From JBNNGK01 sp050268245 (lineage in GTDB: Bacteria > Pseudomonadota > Gammaproteobacteria > Enterobacterales > Enterobacteriaceae), in contig NZ_JBNNGK010000020.1 in the NCBI RefSeq assembly GCF_050268245.1, forward strand, positions 1 to 64,000: a stretch of DNA of 64,000 nucleotides, read 5' to 3'. The notes beneath the pieces were generated by a model. The model saw only the letters and a program-made list of their open reading frames with translations, did no database searches and was not told the origin of the DNA. This document shows positions 18,401 through 26,347 of the stretch, piece after piece (the stretch's first letter is position 1; each line of letters starts with the position of its first letter). Position numbers and translations under genes: made by a program.

Positions 18401-19947
18401 GTTATACCGACTCGGCTGGTATGCAGAATGCTAACAACGATCTTAACGACAAATTACGTCATCGCTTGGAGCAAGCTGAAGCAGAACGCAGCCGCGCGCG
18501 TGAGCAACTGCGCCAGTATCAAGCGCAATTTACGCAATATAGTCAGGTGCTGGCGTCGCTGAAAAGCTCGTATGACGCCAAACGCGACATGCTGAAAGAG
18601 CTCAGTCAGGAACTGGTGGATATTGGCGTACAGGCTGATGCCAACGCAGAAGCGCGCGCGCGCCAGCGCCGCGACGAACTGCATGCGGCGTTAAGTAATA
18701 ACCGTGCGCGTCGCAACCAGTTGGAAAAACAGCTCACCTTCTGCGAAGCCGAAATGGACAGCTTGCAGAAAAAACTGCGCAAGCTGGAGCGCGATTATCA
18801 TCAACTGCGTGAGCAAGTCGTGACGGCTAAAGCGGGCTGGTGTGCGGTGATGCGGATGGTGAAAGATAACGGCGTCGAACGTCGCTTACACCGTCGTGAG
18901 CTGGCTTATATGGATGGTGATGAACTGCGTTCAATGTCGGATAAGGCGCTGGGTGCGTTGCGTCTGGCGGTGGCGGATAACGAGCACTTACGTGATGTGC
19001 TGCGGTTGTCAGAAGATCCGAAGCGGCCAGAGCGTAAGATTCAGTTCTACATCGCGGTATATCAGCATCTGCGTGAGCGTATTCGACAGGATATTATTCG
19101 TACTGACGATCCGGTTGAGGCCATCGAACAGATGGAAATCGAACTGGGGCGTTTGACTGAAGAACTGACGGCGCGTGAGCAGAAACTGGCAATCAGCGCG
19201 AAAAGTGTGGCGAATATTATTCGCAAAACTATTCAGCGTGAGCAAAACCGTATTCGCATGCTCAATCAGGGATTGCAGGCGGTTTCGTTTGGTCAGGTGA
19301 AGAGCGTGCGTCTGAACGTCAATGTGCGTGAAGCGCATGCGACACTGCTGGATGTGTTGTCTGAACAGCAGGAACAACACCAAGATCTGTTCAACAGTAA
19401 TCGTTTGACCTTCTCTGAAGCGTTGGCCAAATTATATCAGCGTTTGAACCCGCAGATTGATATGGGGCAGCGTACACCGCAGACCATTGGCGAAGAACTG
19501 CTGGATTACCGTAACTACCTGGAGCTTGAGGTAGAAGTGTTCCGTGGTTCTGATGGTTGGCTGCGAGCCGAAAGCGGTGCGCTGTCTACCGGTGAGGCGA
19601 TCGGTACTGGTATGTCGATTCTGGTGATGGTGGTGCAGAGCTGGGAAGAGGAATCGCGTCGGCTGCGTGGCAAGGATATTTCGCCATGCCGTCTGTTGTT
19701 CCTTGATGAAGCGGCGCGTTTGGATGCCAAATCAATTGCAACACTGTTTGAACTGTGTGACCGGTTAGAAATGCAGTTGATTATTGCAGCACCGGAAAAC
19801 ATCAGCCCAGAAAAAGGCACCACCTACAAGCTGGTGCGAAAAGTGTTCCAAAATCAAGAACACGTTCACGTTGTTGGGTTACGTGGTTTTGCCAGCGAGT
19901 CTGTCGCTGCGCTGAGTATGAATCCGACAGAAGCACCGCAAACTTAA
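15490..19947 (+). CDS. mukB: Chromosome partition SMC-like ATPase MukB
   Basis: 1485 residues (1486 in E. coli). It is the SMC-like subunit of MukBEF that compacts DNA and interacts with topoisomerase IV and MatP. Head: Walker A GGNGAGKS at 34-41. Long coiled coils rich in Q, E, R and L flank a hinge near the middle (the DDVTIDDAPYFSALYGPSR block). The C-terminal head has the ABC signature region LSTGEAIGTG and Walker B LLFLDEAARLD. Translationally coupled to mukE by ATGA. An intrinsic terminator follows 20 bases after the stop. Confidence 0.99.
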   Translation: MIERGKFRSLTLVNWNGFFARTFDLDELVTTLSGGNGAGKSTTMAAFVTALIPDLTLLHFRNTTEAGATSGSRDKGLHGKLRAGVCYSTLDVVNSRHQRVVVGVRLQQVAGRDRKVDIKPFTIQGLPTAIQPTEILTQSVGERQARVLSLQELKERVEEMEGVQFKQFNSITDYHSLMFDLGVIPKRLRSSADRSKFYRLIEASLYGGISSAITRSLRDYLLPENSGVRKAFQDMEAALRENRMTLEAIRVTQSDRDLFKHLISEATSYVAADYMRHANERRIHLDGALALRHDLFGSRKQLAAEQYRHVEMARELGEQSGAESDLETDYQAASDHLNLVQTAMRQQEKIERYEADLEELTYRLEEQNEVVAEASEQQAENEARAEAAELEVDELKSQLADYQQALDVQQTRAIQYQQALQALERARALCQLPELNAENADEWLETFQAREQEATDALLLLEQKLSVADAAHSQFEQAYQLVCNIAGEVSRSEAWQTARELLRDWPSQQHQAERVQPLRMRLSELEQRLRSQQDAERLLQEFCKRQGQAYQPDELDALQQELEERLESLSQSVSEAGERRMAMRQELEQLQQRIKALTARAPVWLAAQDALSQLSEQSGEPLESSQHVTEYMQQLLERERETTVERDEVAARKREVEAQIERLSQPSGAEDQRLVTLAERFGGVLLSEIYDDVTIDDAPYFSALYGPSRHAIVVPDLSLVRDMLEGLEDCPEDLYLIEGDPQSFDDSVFAVEEQERAVLVKTADRQWRYSRYPAVPLFGRAAREQRLDVLHGERESLAERYATLSFDVQKIQRLHQAFSRFIGSHLAVAFDTDPEAEIRTLNGRRGEVERALNNHEAQNQQQRQQYDQAKEGISALNRLTPLVSLLNDETLPDRVEELHEELDEAQDAARYLQQHGVALAKLEPLVAVLQSDPEQHEQLQQDYQQAQSVQRQAKQQAFALVEVVQRRAHFSYTDSAGMQNANNDLNDKLRHRLEQAEAERSRAREQLRQYQAQFTQYSQVLASLKSSYDAKRDMLKELSQELVDIGVQADANAEARARQRRDELHAALSNNRARRNQLEKQLTFCEAEMDSLQKKLRKLERDYHQLREQVVTAKAGWCAVMRMVKDNGVERRLHRRELAYMDGDELRSMSDKALGALRLAVADNEHLRDVLRLSEDPKRPERKIQFYIAVYQHLRERIRQDIIRTDDPVEAIEQMEIELGRLTEELTAREQKLAISAKSVANIIRKTIQREQNRIRMLNQGLQAVSFGQVKSVRLNVNVREAHATLLDVLSEQQEQHQDLFNSNRLTFSEALAKLYQRLNPQIDMGQRTPQTIGEELLDYRNYLELEVEVFRGSDGWLRAESGALSTGEAIGTGMSILVMVVQSWEEESRRLRGKDISPCRLLFLDEAARLDAKSIATLFELCDRLEMQLIIAAPENISPEKGTTYKLVRKVFQNQEHVHVVGLRGFASESVAALSMNPTEAPQT

Positions 19948-19967
19948 AAAAACAACCTACTAATCTG

Positions 19968-19997
19968 AAAATAGCCGCCCTGGGGTGGCTATTTTTT
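19968..19997 (+). terminator. Terminator of the cmoM-mukFEB operon
   Basis: AAAATAGCC (19968-19976) pairs perfectly with GGCTATTTT (19987-19995), continuing into TT. A 9-bp stem directly after mukB. Confidence 0.85.
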
Positions 19998-20155
19998 GTA
20001 TAACAAAGACGATAGAACGACCCAATACGGTAAAGTAGCGTTATGAAATAAACAGTAATCCTGTTGTGCCCAAAGCAAAACAGCCTTTCTGTTTGTATAC
20101 TTAAATTAATCAGTAATCTTTGTTGTGTTTTTTGCAAACATACAGGGGGCAAGGG

Positions 20156-22003
20156 ATGTTGTTTATAAAAGGAAACACGGTACGACGCTTGGCGTTGAGT
20201 TGTGCAATTGTTGGTAGCTTTACCACGTCGCTACCTGCATGGGCGGCCGTGCCTGCGTTTTCCACTGCTTCCTCTGGCTCAGGCATGTCAGTAGCGCAAA
20301 GCCGTTCTGAGTTGCTTGCCGCATTACCACGCGGCGTGACGCCACATTACCTTACTACGTTAGCACCACTGTATGCGGCTAATCACATGCAGCCGATGTG
20401 GCAGGATCGTGAAGCGGTACAGCAGTTCCAGCAGCAGTTAGCAGAATTAGCTATTTCCGGTATCCAGCCGCAGTTTAGCCAATGGGTTAAGCAGCTCACC
20501 GATCCGGCTATTAGCGATATGGCCCGGGATGTTGTGTTGTCGGATGCGATGATAGGCTACCTGCAATTTGTCTCCTCGATCGGAGCCAACGGTAACCAAT
20601 GGCTTTACAGTACCATTCCGTACAAACTGGCGACACCGCCGACGACGGTAATCAACCAGTGGCAGTTGGCGGTACGGCAGGGCAAGGCGCGGATCTTCGT
20701 TGAATCGTTAGCGCCGCAACATCCACAGTACGCTAAGATGCATCAGGCGCTGCGAGAAATGCTGGCCGACAACCGCCCTTGGCCGCGGGTAGGCGGGGGG
20801 CCAAGCTTGCGCCCGGGGCAAACCAGCAATGACATTCCGGCACTGCGTGAAATTTTGCAGCGAACCGGCATGCTAAATGAGGCGCCGGCTACAAGCTTGT
20901 TCACTCAAGAGCCCACAGTGGTAAACAACACTGATACGCCGCCGGTGATGGATGATTTATCCGTCGATGAAGAAGGGTTGCGTAACAGTCGTGCTACGGT
21001 AGTTAGCCCGTCGTCTACATCGGTGGAGAATCTTAATGCGCCGAGCGAGAGTACATTCTTGCGACAACCACCGAGCCAGGTTTCAAGCGCTGATAACCGC
21101 TATAGCGAGGAGTTGGTTGAGGGGGTTAAACGCTTTCAGCAATGGCAGGGGCTGAGTGCGGATGGCATCGTCGGTGTGCGAACGCGTGAGTGGCTAAACG
21201 TATCGCCGCAAATGCGAGCTTCGTTGCTGGCGTTGAACATTCAACGGTTACGCATTCTGCCGGGGCATGTCAGCAATGGCATTATGGTTAACATCCCTAA
21301 TTATTCACTGAGCTATTACCAGAACGGAACTGAAGTCTTGTCATCACGCGTGATTGTGGGTCGTCCGAGCCGTAAAACGCCGATGATGAGCAGCGCATTG
21401 AACAATGTGGTGGTCAATCCGCCTTGGAATGTCCCAACAACCTTGGTGCGTGAAGATATTGTGCCGAAAGCGATGCGTGATACCAGCTACTTCAGAAAAC
21501 ACGGATACACGATACTTTCCGGTTGGAGCAATGATGCAGAAGTCATTGATCCCTCGATGATTGATTGGAGTCGAGTCTCTGCACGTAACTTCCCGTATCG
21601 TATTCGCCAAGCGCCGGGAGCCAGTAACTCGCTAGGCCGTTTCAAATTCAATATGCCGAGTTCAGATGCTATTTATTTGCACGATACGCCGAACCATAAT
21701 TTGTTCCAGAAAGATATTCGTGCTCTGAGTTCTGGTTGCGTTCGTGTGAATAAAGCGTCCGATTTGGCGAATATGTTGTTGCAGGATGCGGGATGGAACA
21801 ATAGTCGCGTCTCTTCGACCTTAAAACAAGGTAATACCACGTTCGTCAATATTCGTCAGCGTATCCCGGTTAAATTGTATTATTTAACCGCCTGGGTTTC
21901 TGAAGACGGCAAGCCACAATTCCGTACAGATATTTACAATTACGATAATACGGCGAGATCCGGCGCACAAATTTTGGCTCAGGCCGAAAAATTAATGCAA
22001 TAA
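20156..22003 (+). CDS. ldtD: L,D-transpeptidase LdtD (YcbB)
   Basis: 615 residues, the same as E. coli LdtD. This periplasmic enzyme makes 3-3 (mDAP-mDAP) crosslinks in peptidoglycan. An N-terminal signal sequence with a basic stretch, a hydrophobic core and LPAWAA is followed by the conserved scaffold domain, a peptidoglycan-binding domain (ELVEGVKRFQQWQGL), and a YkuD catalytic domain ending in YLHDTPNHNLF and SSGCVRV with nucleophile C528. The stretch between scaffold and PG-binding domain (about 260-320) is low-complexity Ser/Thr/Pro and variable. The ATG at 20156 is preceded by an AGGGGGC Shine-Dalgarno and restores the family length; an in-frame ATG at 20120 is less likely. Confidence 0.97.
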   Translation: MLFIKGNTVRRLALSCAIVGSFTTSLPAWAAVPAFSTASSGSGMSVAQSRSELLAALPRGVTPHYLTTLAPLYAANHMQPMWQDREAVQQFQQQLAELAISGIQPQFSQWVKQLTDPAISDMARDVVLSDAMIGYLQFVSSIGANGNQWLYSTIPYKLATPPTTVINQWQLAVRQGKARIFVESLAPQHPQYAKMHQALREMLADNRPWPRVGGGPSLRPGQTSNDIPALREILQRTGMLNEAPATSLFTQEPTVVNNTDTPPVMDDLSVDEEGLRNSRATVVSPSSTSVENLNAPSESTFLRQPPSQVSSADNRYSEELVEGVKRFQQWQGLSADGIVGVRTREWLNVSPQMRASLLALNIQRLRILPGHVSNGIMVNIPNYSLSYYQNGTEVLSSRVIVGRPSRKTPMMSSALNNVVVNPPWNVPTTLVREDIVPKAMRDTSYFRKHGYTILSGWSNDAEVIDPSMIDWSRVSARNFPYRIRQAPGASNSLGRFKFNMPSSDAIYLHDTPNHNLFQKDIRALSSGCVRVNKASDLANMLLQDAGWNNSRVSSTLKQGNTTFVNIRQRIPVKLYYLTAWVSEDGKPQFRTDIYNYDNTARSGAQILAQAEKLMQ

Positions 22004-22052
22004 ATGCAGTAATTATAAATAAATAACGGTCAGAATACTGGACCATGTTATT

Positions 22053-22073
22053 GGCGCTCAGGCGATGAGCGCC
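22053..22073. terminator. Hairpin between ldtD and mepK
   Basis: GGCGCTCA (22053-22060) and TGAGCGCC (22066-22073) form a perfect 8-bp stem with a 5-base loop. There is no T-run, so it is more likely an mRNA end stabiliser or weak terminator. Confidence 0.45.
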
Positions 22074-22184
22074 GATACACCAAGGGATACCGATGGTTGA
22101 CTCAGCCTGTCTGGGCGGTTATGGTTCGGTCAGTGCGCTTTTTTGTGCATATTTTTTGATATTTTTGCCGGATTTAACGTAAAC

Positions 22185-22733
22185 ATGGATACAATAGATC
22201 ATAACCGTCGTAAATGGCTGGCTTTAGGTACTGCCGCCATGGGTATAGCACTGCTGCCCGGGCAAGCGTTTGCCAGCCTTTCTACTTCTCGCCCACGTAT
22301 ATTGTTGATCAATAATCTCAATACGGGAGAGTCGCTTAAAGCGGAATTCTTTGATGGTAAAGGTTACAATAAAGAAGAGTTAGCCCGCTTAAATCATCTT
22401 TTCCGCGATTATCGCGCGAATAAAGTCAAATCAATTGACCCACAGTTGTTTGATCAGCTTTTCCGTCTGCAAAGTCTGTTGGGTACCACGAAACCCGTGC
22501 AACTGATTTCAGGTTATCGATCGCTGAGTACCAACAATGCGTTACGTGGCCGCAGCCGTGGTGTGGCGAAGCACAGCTATCACACCAAAGGGCAGGCGAT
22601 GGATTTCCATATTGAAGGTATCCAGTTGAGTCATATTCGCAAAGCCGCGTTAAAAATGCGGGCAGGCGGTGTAGGATATTATCCACGTAGCAACTTCGTA
22701 CACATTGATACCGGCCCAGCACGAACCTGGTAG
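22185..22733 (+). CDS. mepK: Murein endopeptidase MepK (YcbK), Tat-exported
   Basis: 182 residues, as in E. coli. A zinc peptidase of the DUF882/M15-like family that cuts peptide crosslinks, with preference for 3-3 bonds, in the periplasm. The N-terminus carries a twin-arginine signal (NRRKWLALG, then a hydrophobic stretch to AFASL). Metal-ligand segments HSYHTKGQAMDFH and FVHIDTGPA are intact. The ATG at 22185 matches the family start; a longer frame from 22143 is not family-like. Adjacent to ldtD, whose 3-3 crosslinks it can undo, so the pair makes functional sense together. Confidence 0.96.
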   Translation: MDTIDHNRRKWLALGTAAMGIALLPGQAFASLSTSRPRILLINNLNTGESLKAEFFDGKGYNKEELARLNHLFRDYRANKVKSIDPQLFDQLFRLQSLLGTTKPVQLISGYRSLSTNNALRGRSRGVAKHSYHTKGQAMDFHIEGIQLSHIRKAALKMRAGGVGYYPRSNFVHIDTGPARTW

Positions 22734-22797
22734 TTAATGTTGTACCCTGATTGAATGTGTCGGCCAGAAAGGTTCGGCTCAGTGAGTTTGGGGCTTT

Positions 22798-23445
22798 ATG
22801 AAATATCAAATTATTCCTGTTACTGCGTTCAGTCAAAATTGTACGCTGGTTTGGTGTGAAAGCACGCAGCAGGCAGCGCTGGTGGATCCCGGTGGCGAAG
22901 CTGAAAAGCTTAAGGCTGCAGTCGCGGAAGCCGGGGTTACGCTGACACAAATATTATTGACGCATGGGCATCTCGATCATGTTGGTGCGGCAGCGGAACT
23001 GGCTGAGTATTATCAGATACCGATTTACGGTCCAGATAAAGAGGATGCTTTTTGGCTGGAAGGGTTACCTGCACAAAGCCGTATGTTTGGTATGGAAGAG
23101 TGCGCGCCACTGACACCGAATAAATGGTTAGCCGAAGGCGATGGTGTCCAGGTTGGTGAGATGGCGTTGAAAGTATTGCATTGCCCCGGGCACACTCCAG
23201 GACATATTGTGTTCATCAACGAAAACGCGCGTCTGGCGTTAGTGGGCGACGTGCTGTTTAATGGCGGTGTGGGGCGCAGCGATTTCCCTCGCGGTGATCA
23301 TCAAGCATTAATCAACTCTATTCGTACTAAATTGTTACCACAAGGTGATGATATGGCGTTTATTCCAGGTCATGGCCCGATGTCGACCTTTGGCCATGAG
23401 CGCCAAACCAACCCGTTCCTGCGTGAAGAGCCGGCAGTCTGGTAA
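22798..23445 (+). CDS. gloC: Glyoxalase II-type hydrolase GloC (YcbL)
   Basis: 215 residues, a single metallo-beta-lactamase-fold domain. It hydrolyses S-lactoylglutathione in methylglyoxal detoxification; methylglyoxal itself is made by MgsA, encoded at 58.8 kb in this window. The metal motif THGHLDHVGAA, the histidine in HCPGHTPGHIV, the bridging Asp in LVGDVLFNGG and the final PGHGPMST are all present. It lacks the C-terminal helical domain of GloB. It stops 66 bases before aspC, which is convergent, with a shared terminator between. Confidence 0.95.
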   Translation: MKYQIIPVTAFSQNCTLVWCESTQQAALVDPGGEAEKLKAAVAEAGVTLTQILLTHGHLDHVGAAAELAEYYQIPIYGPDKEDAFWLEGLPAQSRMFGMEECAPLTPNKWLAEGDGVQVGEMALKVLHCPGHTPGHIVFINENARLALVGDVLFNGGVGRSDFPRGDHQALINSIRTKLLPQGDDMAFIPGHGPMSTFGHERQTNPFLREEPAVW

Positions 23446-23469
23446 CGTTATTTCCCGGCAGAAATAACG

Positions 23470-23493
23470 AAGGGGCGCTTGGCGCCCCTTTTC
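23470..23493. terminator. Bidirectional terminator between gloC and aspC
   Basis: AAGGGGCGC (23470-23478) and GCGCCCCTT (23482-23490) make a perfect 9-bp stem followed by TTCT on the plus strand. It serves two convergent genes. Confidence 0.8.
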
Positions 23494-23511
23494 TATGGGT
23501 GGAATACTGTT

Positions 23512-24702
23512 TTACAGCACGGCGACGATGGCTTCACACAGCGGTGCCATATTGTCAGGCGTCATGCCTGCTACGTTGACGCGGCCAGAATTCACTGCGT
23601 AGACACCAAACTCATCACGTAAACGGAGTACTTGTTCTTTGCTCAAGCCGCTGAAAGAGAACATTCCATTCTGATTGATGATGAAGCTGAAGTCTTGCTT
23701 CGCCCCTTTTTCTTGCAAGGTGTTCACGAACAACTGACGCATGCGATGGATACGTTGACGCATGTCGCTCAGCTCTTGCTCCCAGATGGCGCGTAGCGCT
23801 TCATTACTCAGGATCGTGGCAACCACGGCAGCACCGTGTGACGGTGGGTTGGAATAGTTAGCACGGATAGCGGCTTTTACCTGGCTAAATGCACGATCGG
23901 CAGTTTCGCTATCAGCAGCAACAACGGTACAGGCACCGACACGTTCGTTATACAGACCAAAGTTTTTAGAGTAAGAGCTGGCAACAATCAGTTCTTTATG
24001 TTTTGCCGCGAAAATACGAAGCCCTTGGGCATCCTCTTCCAAACCGTTAGCAAAACCTTGATAGGCAAAGTCAAACAGTGGCAACCAACCGTTGGCGACA
24101 GACAACTCAGCCAGCTGTGTCCATTGTTCAGGGGTTGGGTCGATACCGGTTGGATTATGACAGCAGCCGTGGAACACCACCACATCACCCGCCTGTGCTT
24201 GCTTCAGGCTGGCGATCAGGCCATCGAAGTTCAGTGAATGATTAGCTGCATCATAATAATCGTATTCCAGTACTTCTAAACCTGCAGCGTGGAACACGTT
24301 TTTGTGGTTAGGCCAGCTAGGGTTACTGACCCACACACGTTTGGCGTCGGTTTGGTTGGCGATAAAATCACCTGCAACGCGTAGCGCTCCAGTGCCACCC
24401 GGCGTTTGCGCGGTGCGAGCGCGTTTATCAGCGATAATTGAACTATTTTTGCCGAACAGCAGTTCCTGTGTGCAAGTGGCGAAAGCCGGGATCCCTTCAA
24501 TACCGAGGTAATTCTTGGTGGTTTCATTTTCCAGCAGATATTGCTCGGCTTTTTTTACGCTGGTTAACACCGGCGTTTTGCCCGTTTCGTCTTTATAGAC
24601 GCCAATACCGAGGTTAATTTTAGTTGGACGAGCGTCCGCGCGGAAAATGTCAGTCAGACCCAGAATAGGATCGGCAGGTGCTGCGGTGATGTTTTCAAAC
24701 AT
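23512..24702 (-). CDS. aspC: Aspartate aminotransferase
   Basis: 396 residues from the family start MFENITAAPADPILGL, as in E. coli. A PLP enzyme interconverting aspartate and oxaloacetate with 2-oxoglutarate/glutamate; it also handles aromatic amino acids. The PLP lysine lies in ASSYSKNFGLYNERVG (K246), and FHGCCHNPTGID carries the conserved Asn. An ATG five codons upstream (24717) has no Shine-Dalgarno, while GGAAG lies 11 bases before 24702. A separate unit from ompF upstream, which has its own terminator. Confidence 0.98.
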   Translation of the reverse strand: MFENITAAPADPILGLTDIFRADARPTKINLGIGVYKDETGKTPVLTSVKKAEQYLLENETTKNYLGIEGIPAFATCTQELLFGKNSSIIADKRARTAQTPGGTGALRVAGDFIANQTDAKRVWVSNPSWPNHKNVFHAAGLEVLEYDYYDAANHSLNFDGLIASLKQAQAGDVVVFHGCCHNPTGIDPTPEQWTQLAELSVANGWLPLFDFAYQGFANGLEEDAQGLRIFAAKHKELIVASSYSKNFGLYNERVGACTVVAADSETADRAFSQVKAAIRANYSNPPSHGAAVVATILSNEALRAIWEQELSDMRQRIHRMRQLFVNTLQEKGAKQDFSFIINQNGMFSFSGLSKEQVLRLRDEFGVYAVNSGRVNVAGMTPDNMAPLCEAIVAVL

Positions 24703-24881
24703 GTCAGATGCTTCCATGGCTTAGAGTTAAGCTGTCAGAGACATCAGGGTAGCGCCAGACATGCGCTTTGCCAACCGTTTGCGAGAAAAACACATCGATC
24801 TTGTGATGAGTGCATATTCAGCACAAAAAATGACGGGAAAGGGGATACCGGTAGCATAATAATTTACCGTACCTAAAAACA

Positions 24882-24910
24882 AAAACAGGGCCGAAGCCCT
24901 GTTTTATCAC
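24882..24910 (-). terminator. Terminator of ompF
   Basis: AAAACAGGGC / GCCCTGTTTT with loop CGAA, a perfect 10-bp stem. On the minus strand it is followed by TTGTTTTT, a proper U-tract for ompF. Confidence 0.85.
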
Positions 24911-24946
24911 GTCGCGATGGCGAACCACCGTTAAGTGTGTAACGAA

Positions 24947-26044
24947 TTAGAACTGGTAAACCAGACCCACTGCTACGATATCGTCGGTGTTCAGACCCAG
25001 CGGGTTGTTGTCATTCAACTGGTTGATTTTGTAATCAACATAGGTAGACATGTTTTTGTTGAAGTAGTAAGTCGCACCGACTTCTACATATTTGATCAGG
25101 TCAGCATCGCCGATACCTTCGATATCTTTACCTTTGGACTGAACGTAGGCAAGAGAAGGACGCAGACCGAAATCGAACTGATACTGAGCGACCAATTCTA
25201 AGTTCTGTGCTTTGTTAGCGAAACCGGTAGCGCCGTTTTGTGCGCTGTTGGTGTTGCTGTTTTTAATGTAGGTGGCGTTGCGTGTTTCACCGTACATTGC
25301 TGCCAAGTAGACGTTATTCGCGTCATATTTCAGCGCAGTTGCCCACTGCTCAGCGCGACCATCGCCACGGCCATAGGTTGCGGTAGTCTGGCCATCGGTA
25401 CGGTCAGATGACGCATAGGCTGCGGAGATACCCACACCGATTGGTGTTTCATAAGTAGAGGACACACCCCAACCGTCGCCATTGGAGCGTTTGATATCGT
25501 CGCGCTCGTTTTTACCTTGATACTGAACACCGAAGTTCAGGCCGTCAACCAGACCGAAGAAATCGTTGTTACGGTAAGTCAGCAGACCGGTAGAACGGCC
25601 AACCATAAAGTTGTCGCTACCTGCAGAGTCGCCACCGAATTCTGGCAGCATATCGGTCCAGCCCATTGGGTCATAGACGATACCGTAGTTACGGCCGTAA
25701 TCCAGAGAACCGTAGTCGGCAAATTTCAGACCCGCGAAGCCCAGACGCGTTTTGTTGCCGTCCTGAGCATCAGAACCGCCTTCGCTGTTGTTAGCCTGAA
25801 TGTTGTATTCCCACTGGCCGTAACCGGTCAGTTGGTCATTAATCTGAGTCTCACCTTTGAAGCCAAAACGGACATATGACTGGTCGCCATCATCGCCTTT
25901 GCTGTCAGAGAAGTAGTGCAGGCCGTCAACTTTACCGTACAGATCCAGCTTGTTGCCATCTTTGTTATAGATCTCGGCAGCGTTTGCTGCACCGGCAGCC
26001 AACAAAGCCGGGATTACCACTGCAAGAATGTTGCGCTTCATCAT
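24947..26044 (-). CDS. ompF: Outer-membrane general porin, OmpF type
   Basis: 365 residues with signal peptide MMKRNILAVVIPALLAAGAANA, cleaved before AEIYNKDGNKLDLYGK. A trimeric 16-stranded porin for small hydrophilic solutes. Porin hallmarks are present: GFKGETQINDQLTGYGQWEYN, the PEFGGD motif of constriction loop 3, and the C-terminal aromatic VGLVYQF recognised by the BAM machinery. The name rests on its position next to asnS and aspC, as for E. coli ompF. The start at MMKRN has a GAGGG Shine-Dalgarno 8 bases upstream; an ATG 15 bases further upstream is disfavoured. The leader is about 130 bases long. Confidence 0.95.
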   Translation of the reverse strand: MMKRNILAVVIPALLAAGAANAAEIYNKDGNKLDLYGKVDGLHYFSDSKGDDGDQSYVRFGFKGETQINDQLTGYGQWEYNIQANNSEGGSDAQDGNKTRLGFAGLKFADYGSLDYGRNYGIVYDPMGWTDMLPEFGGDSAGSDNFMVGRSTGLLTYRNNDFFGLVDGLNFGVQYQGKNERDDIKRSNGDGWGVSSTYETPIGVGISAAYASSDRTDGQTTATYGRGDGRAEQWATALKYDANNVYLAAMYGETRNATYIKNSNTNSAQNGATGFANKAQNLELVAQYQFDFGLRPSLAYVQSKGKDIEGIGDADLIKYVEVGATYYFNKNMSTYVDYKINQLNDNNPLGLNTDDIVAVGLVYQF

Positions 26045-26183
26045 TATAATTACCCTCATTGGTGTTATTCGGACACCTTGCCACTGCCGACAATAATTCT
26101 TTTGGAACTATTGTTGATAGATTGGTGTCGTTCTGTGTCTGCATGCAGTGTTCCATTCACCGTCAGGTTAATCTAGAACGAAA

Positions 26184-26212
26184 ATGATACTAATACCCTA
26201 ATCAGGTTTCAA
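26184..26212 (-). promoter_or_regulatory. ompF promoter
   Basis: On the minus strand TTGAAA, 17 bases, then TATCAT, five of six matches for each hexamer. It would start transcription near 26177, about 130 bases before the ATG, similar to the long ompF leader of E. coli. Confidence 0.7.
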
Positions 26213-26260
26213 AAAGAAACATTGTGTAACTAAATATTAATGAAAGGGAACTTTGTGACG
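26213..26260 (-). promoter_or_regulatory. Probable OmpR-binding region of ompF
   Basis: Directly upstream of the -35 box the minus strand reads TTTAGTTACACAATGTTTC, resembling the E. coli OmpR boxes (TTTGGTTACATATT type), repeated in a looser form further up. Assignment rests on similarity to the known ompF arrangement; the exact boxes are uncertain. Confidence 0.45.
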
Positions 26261-26271
26261 CAGGTCAAGAA

Positions 26272-26305
26272 TAAAAAATGCGAAAGGCCAGCGAGGCTGG
26301 CCTTT
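26272..26305 (-). terminator. Terminator of asnS
   Basis: AAAGGCCAGC / GCTGGCCTTT, a 10-bp perfect stem with loop GAG, followed on the minus strand by CGCATTTTTTATT. Confidence 0.85.
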
Positions 26306-26347
26306 GTTTTGTAACAAAATGGTAGTAAAACGCGCAGATTTAATAAA

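Noticed and set aside
25517..25879. 120-codon plus-strand frame inside ompF
   Set aside because: Antisense shadow of a highly biased porin gene.
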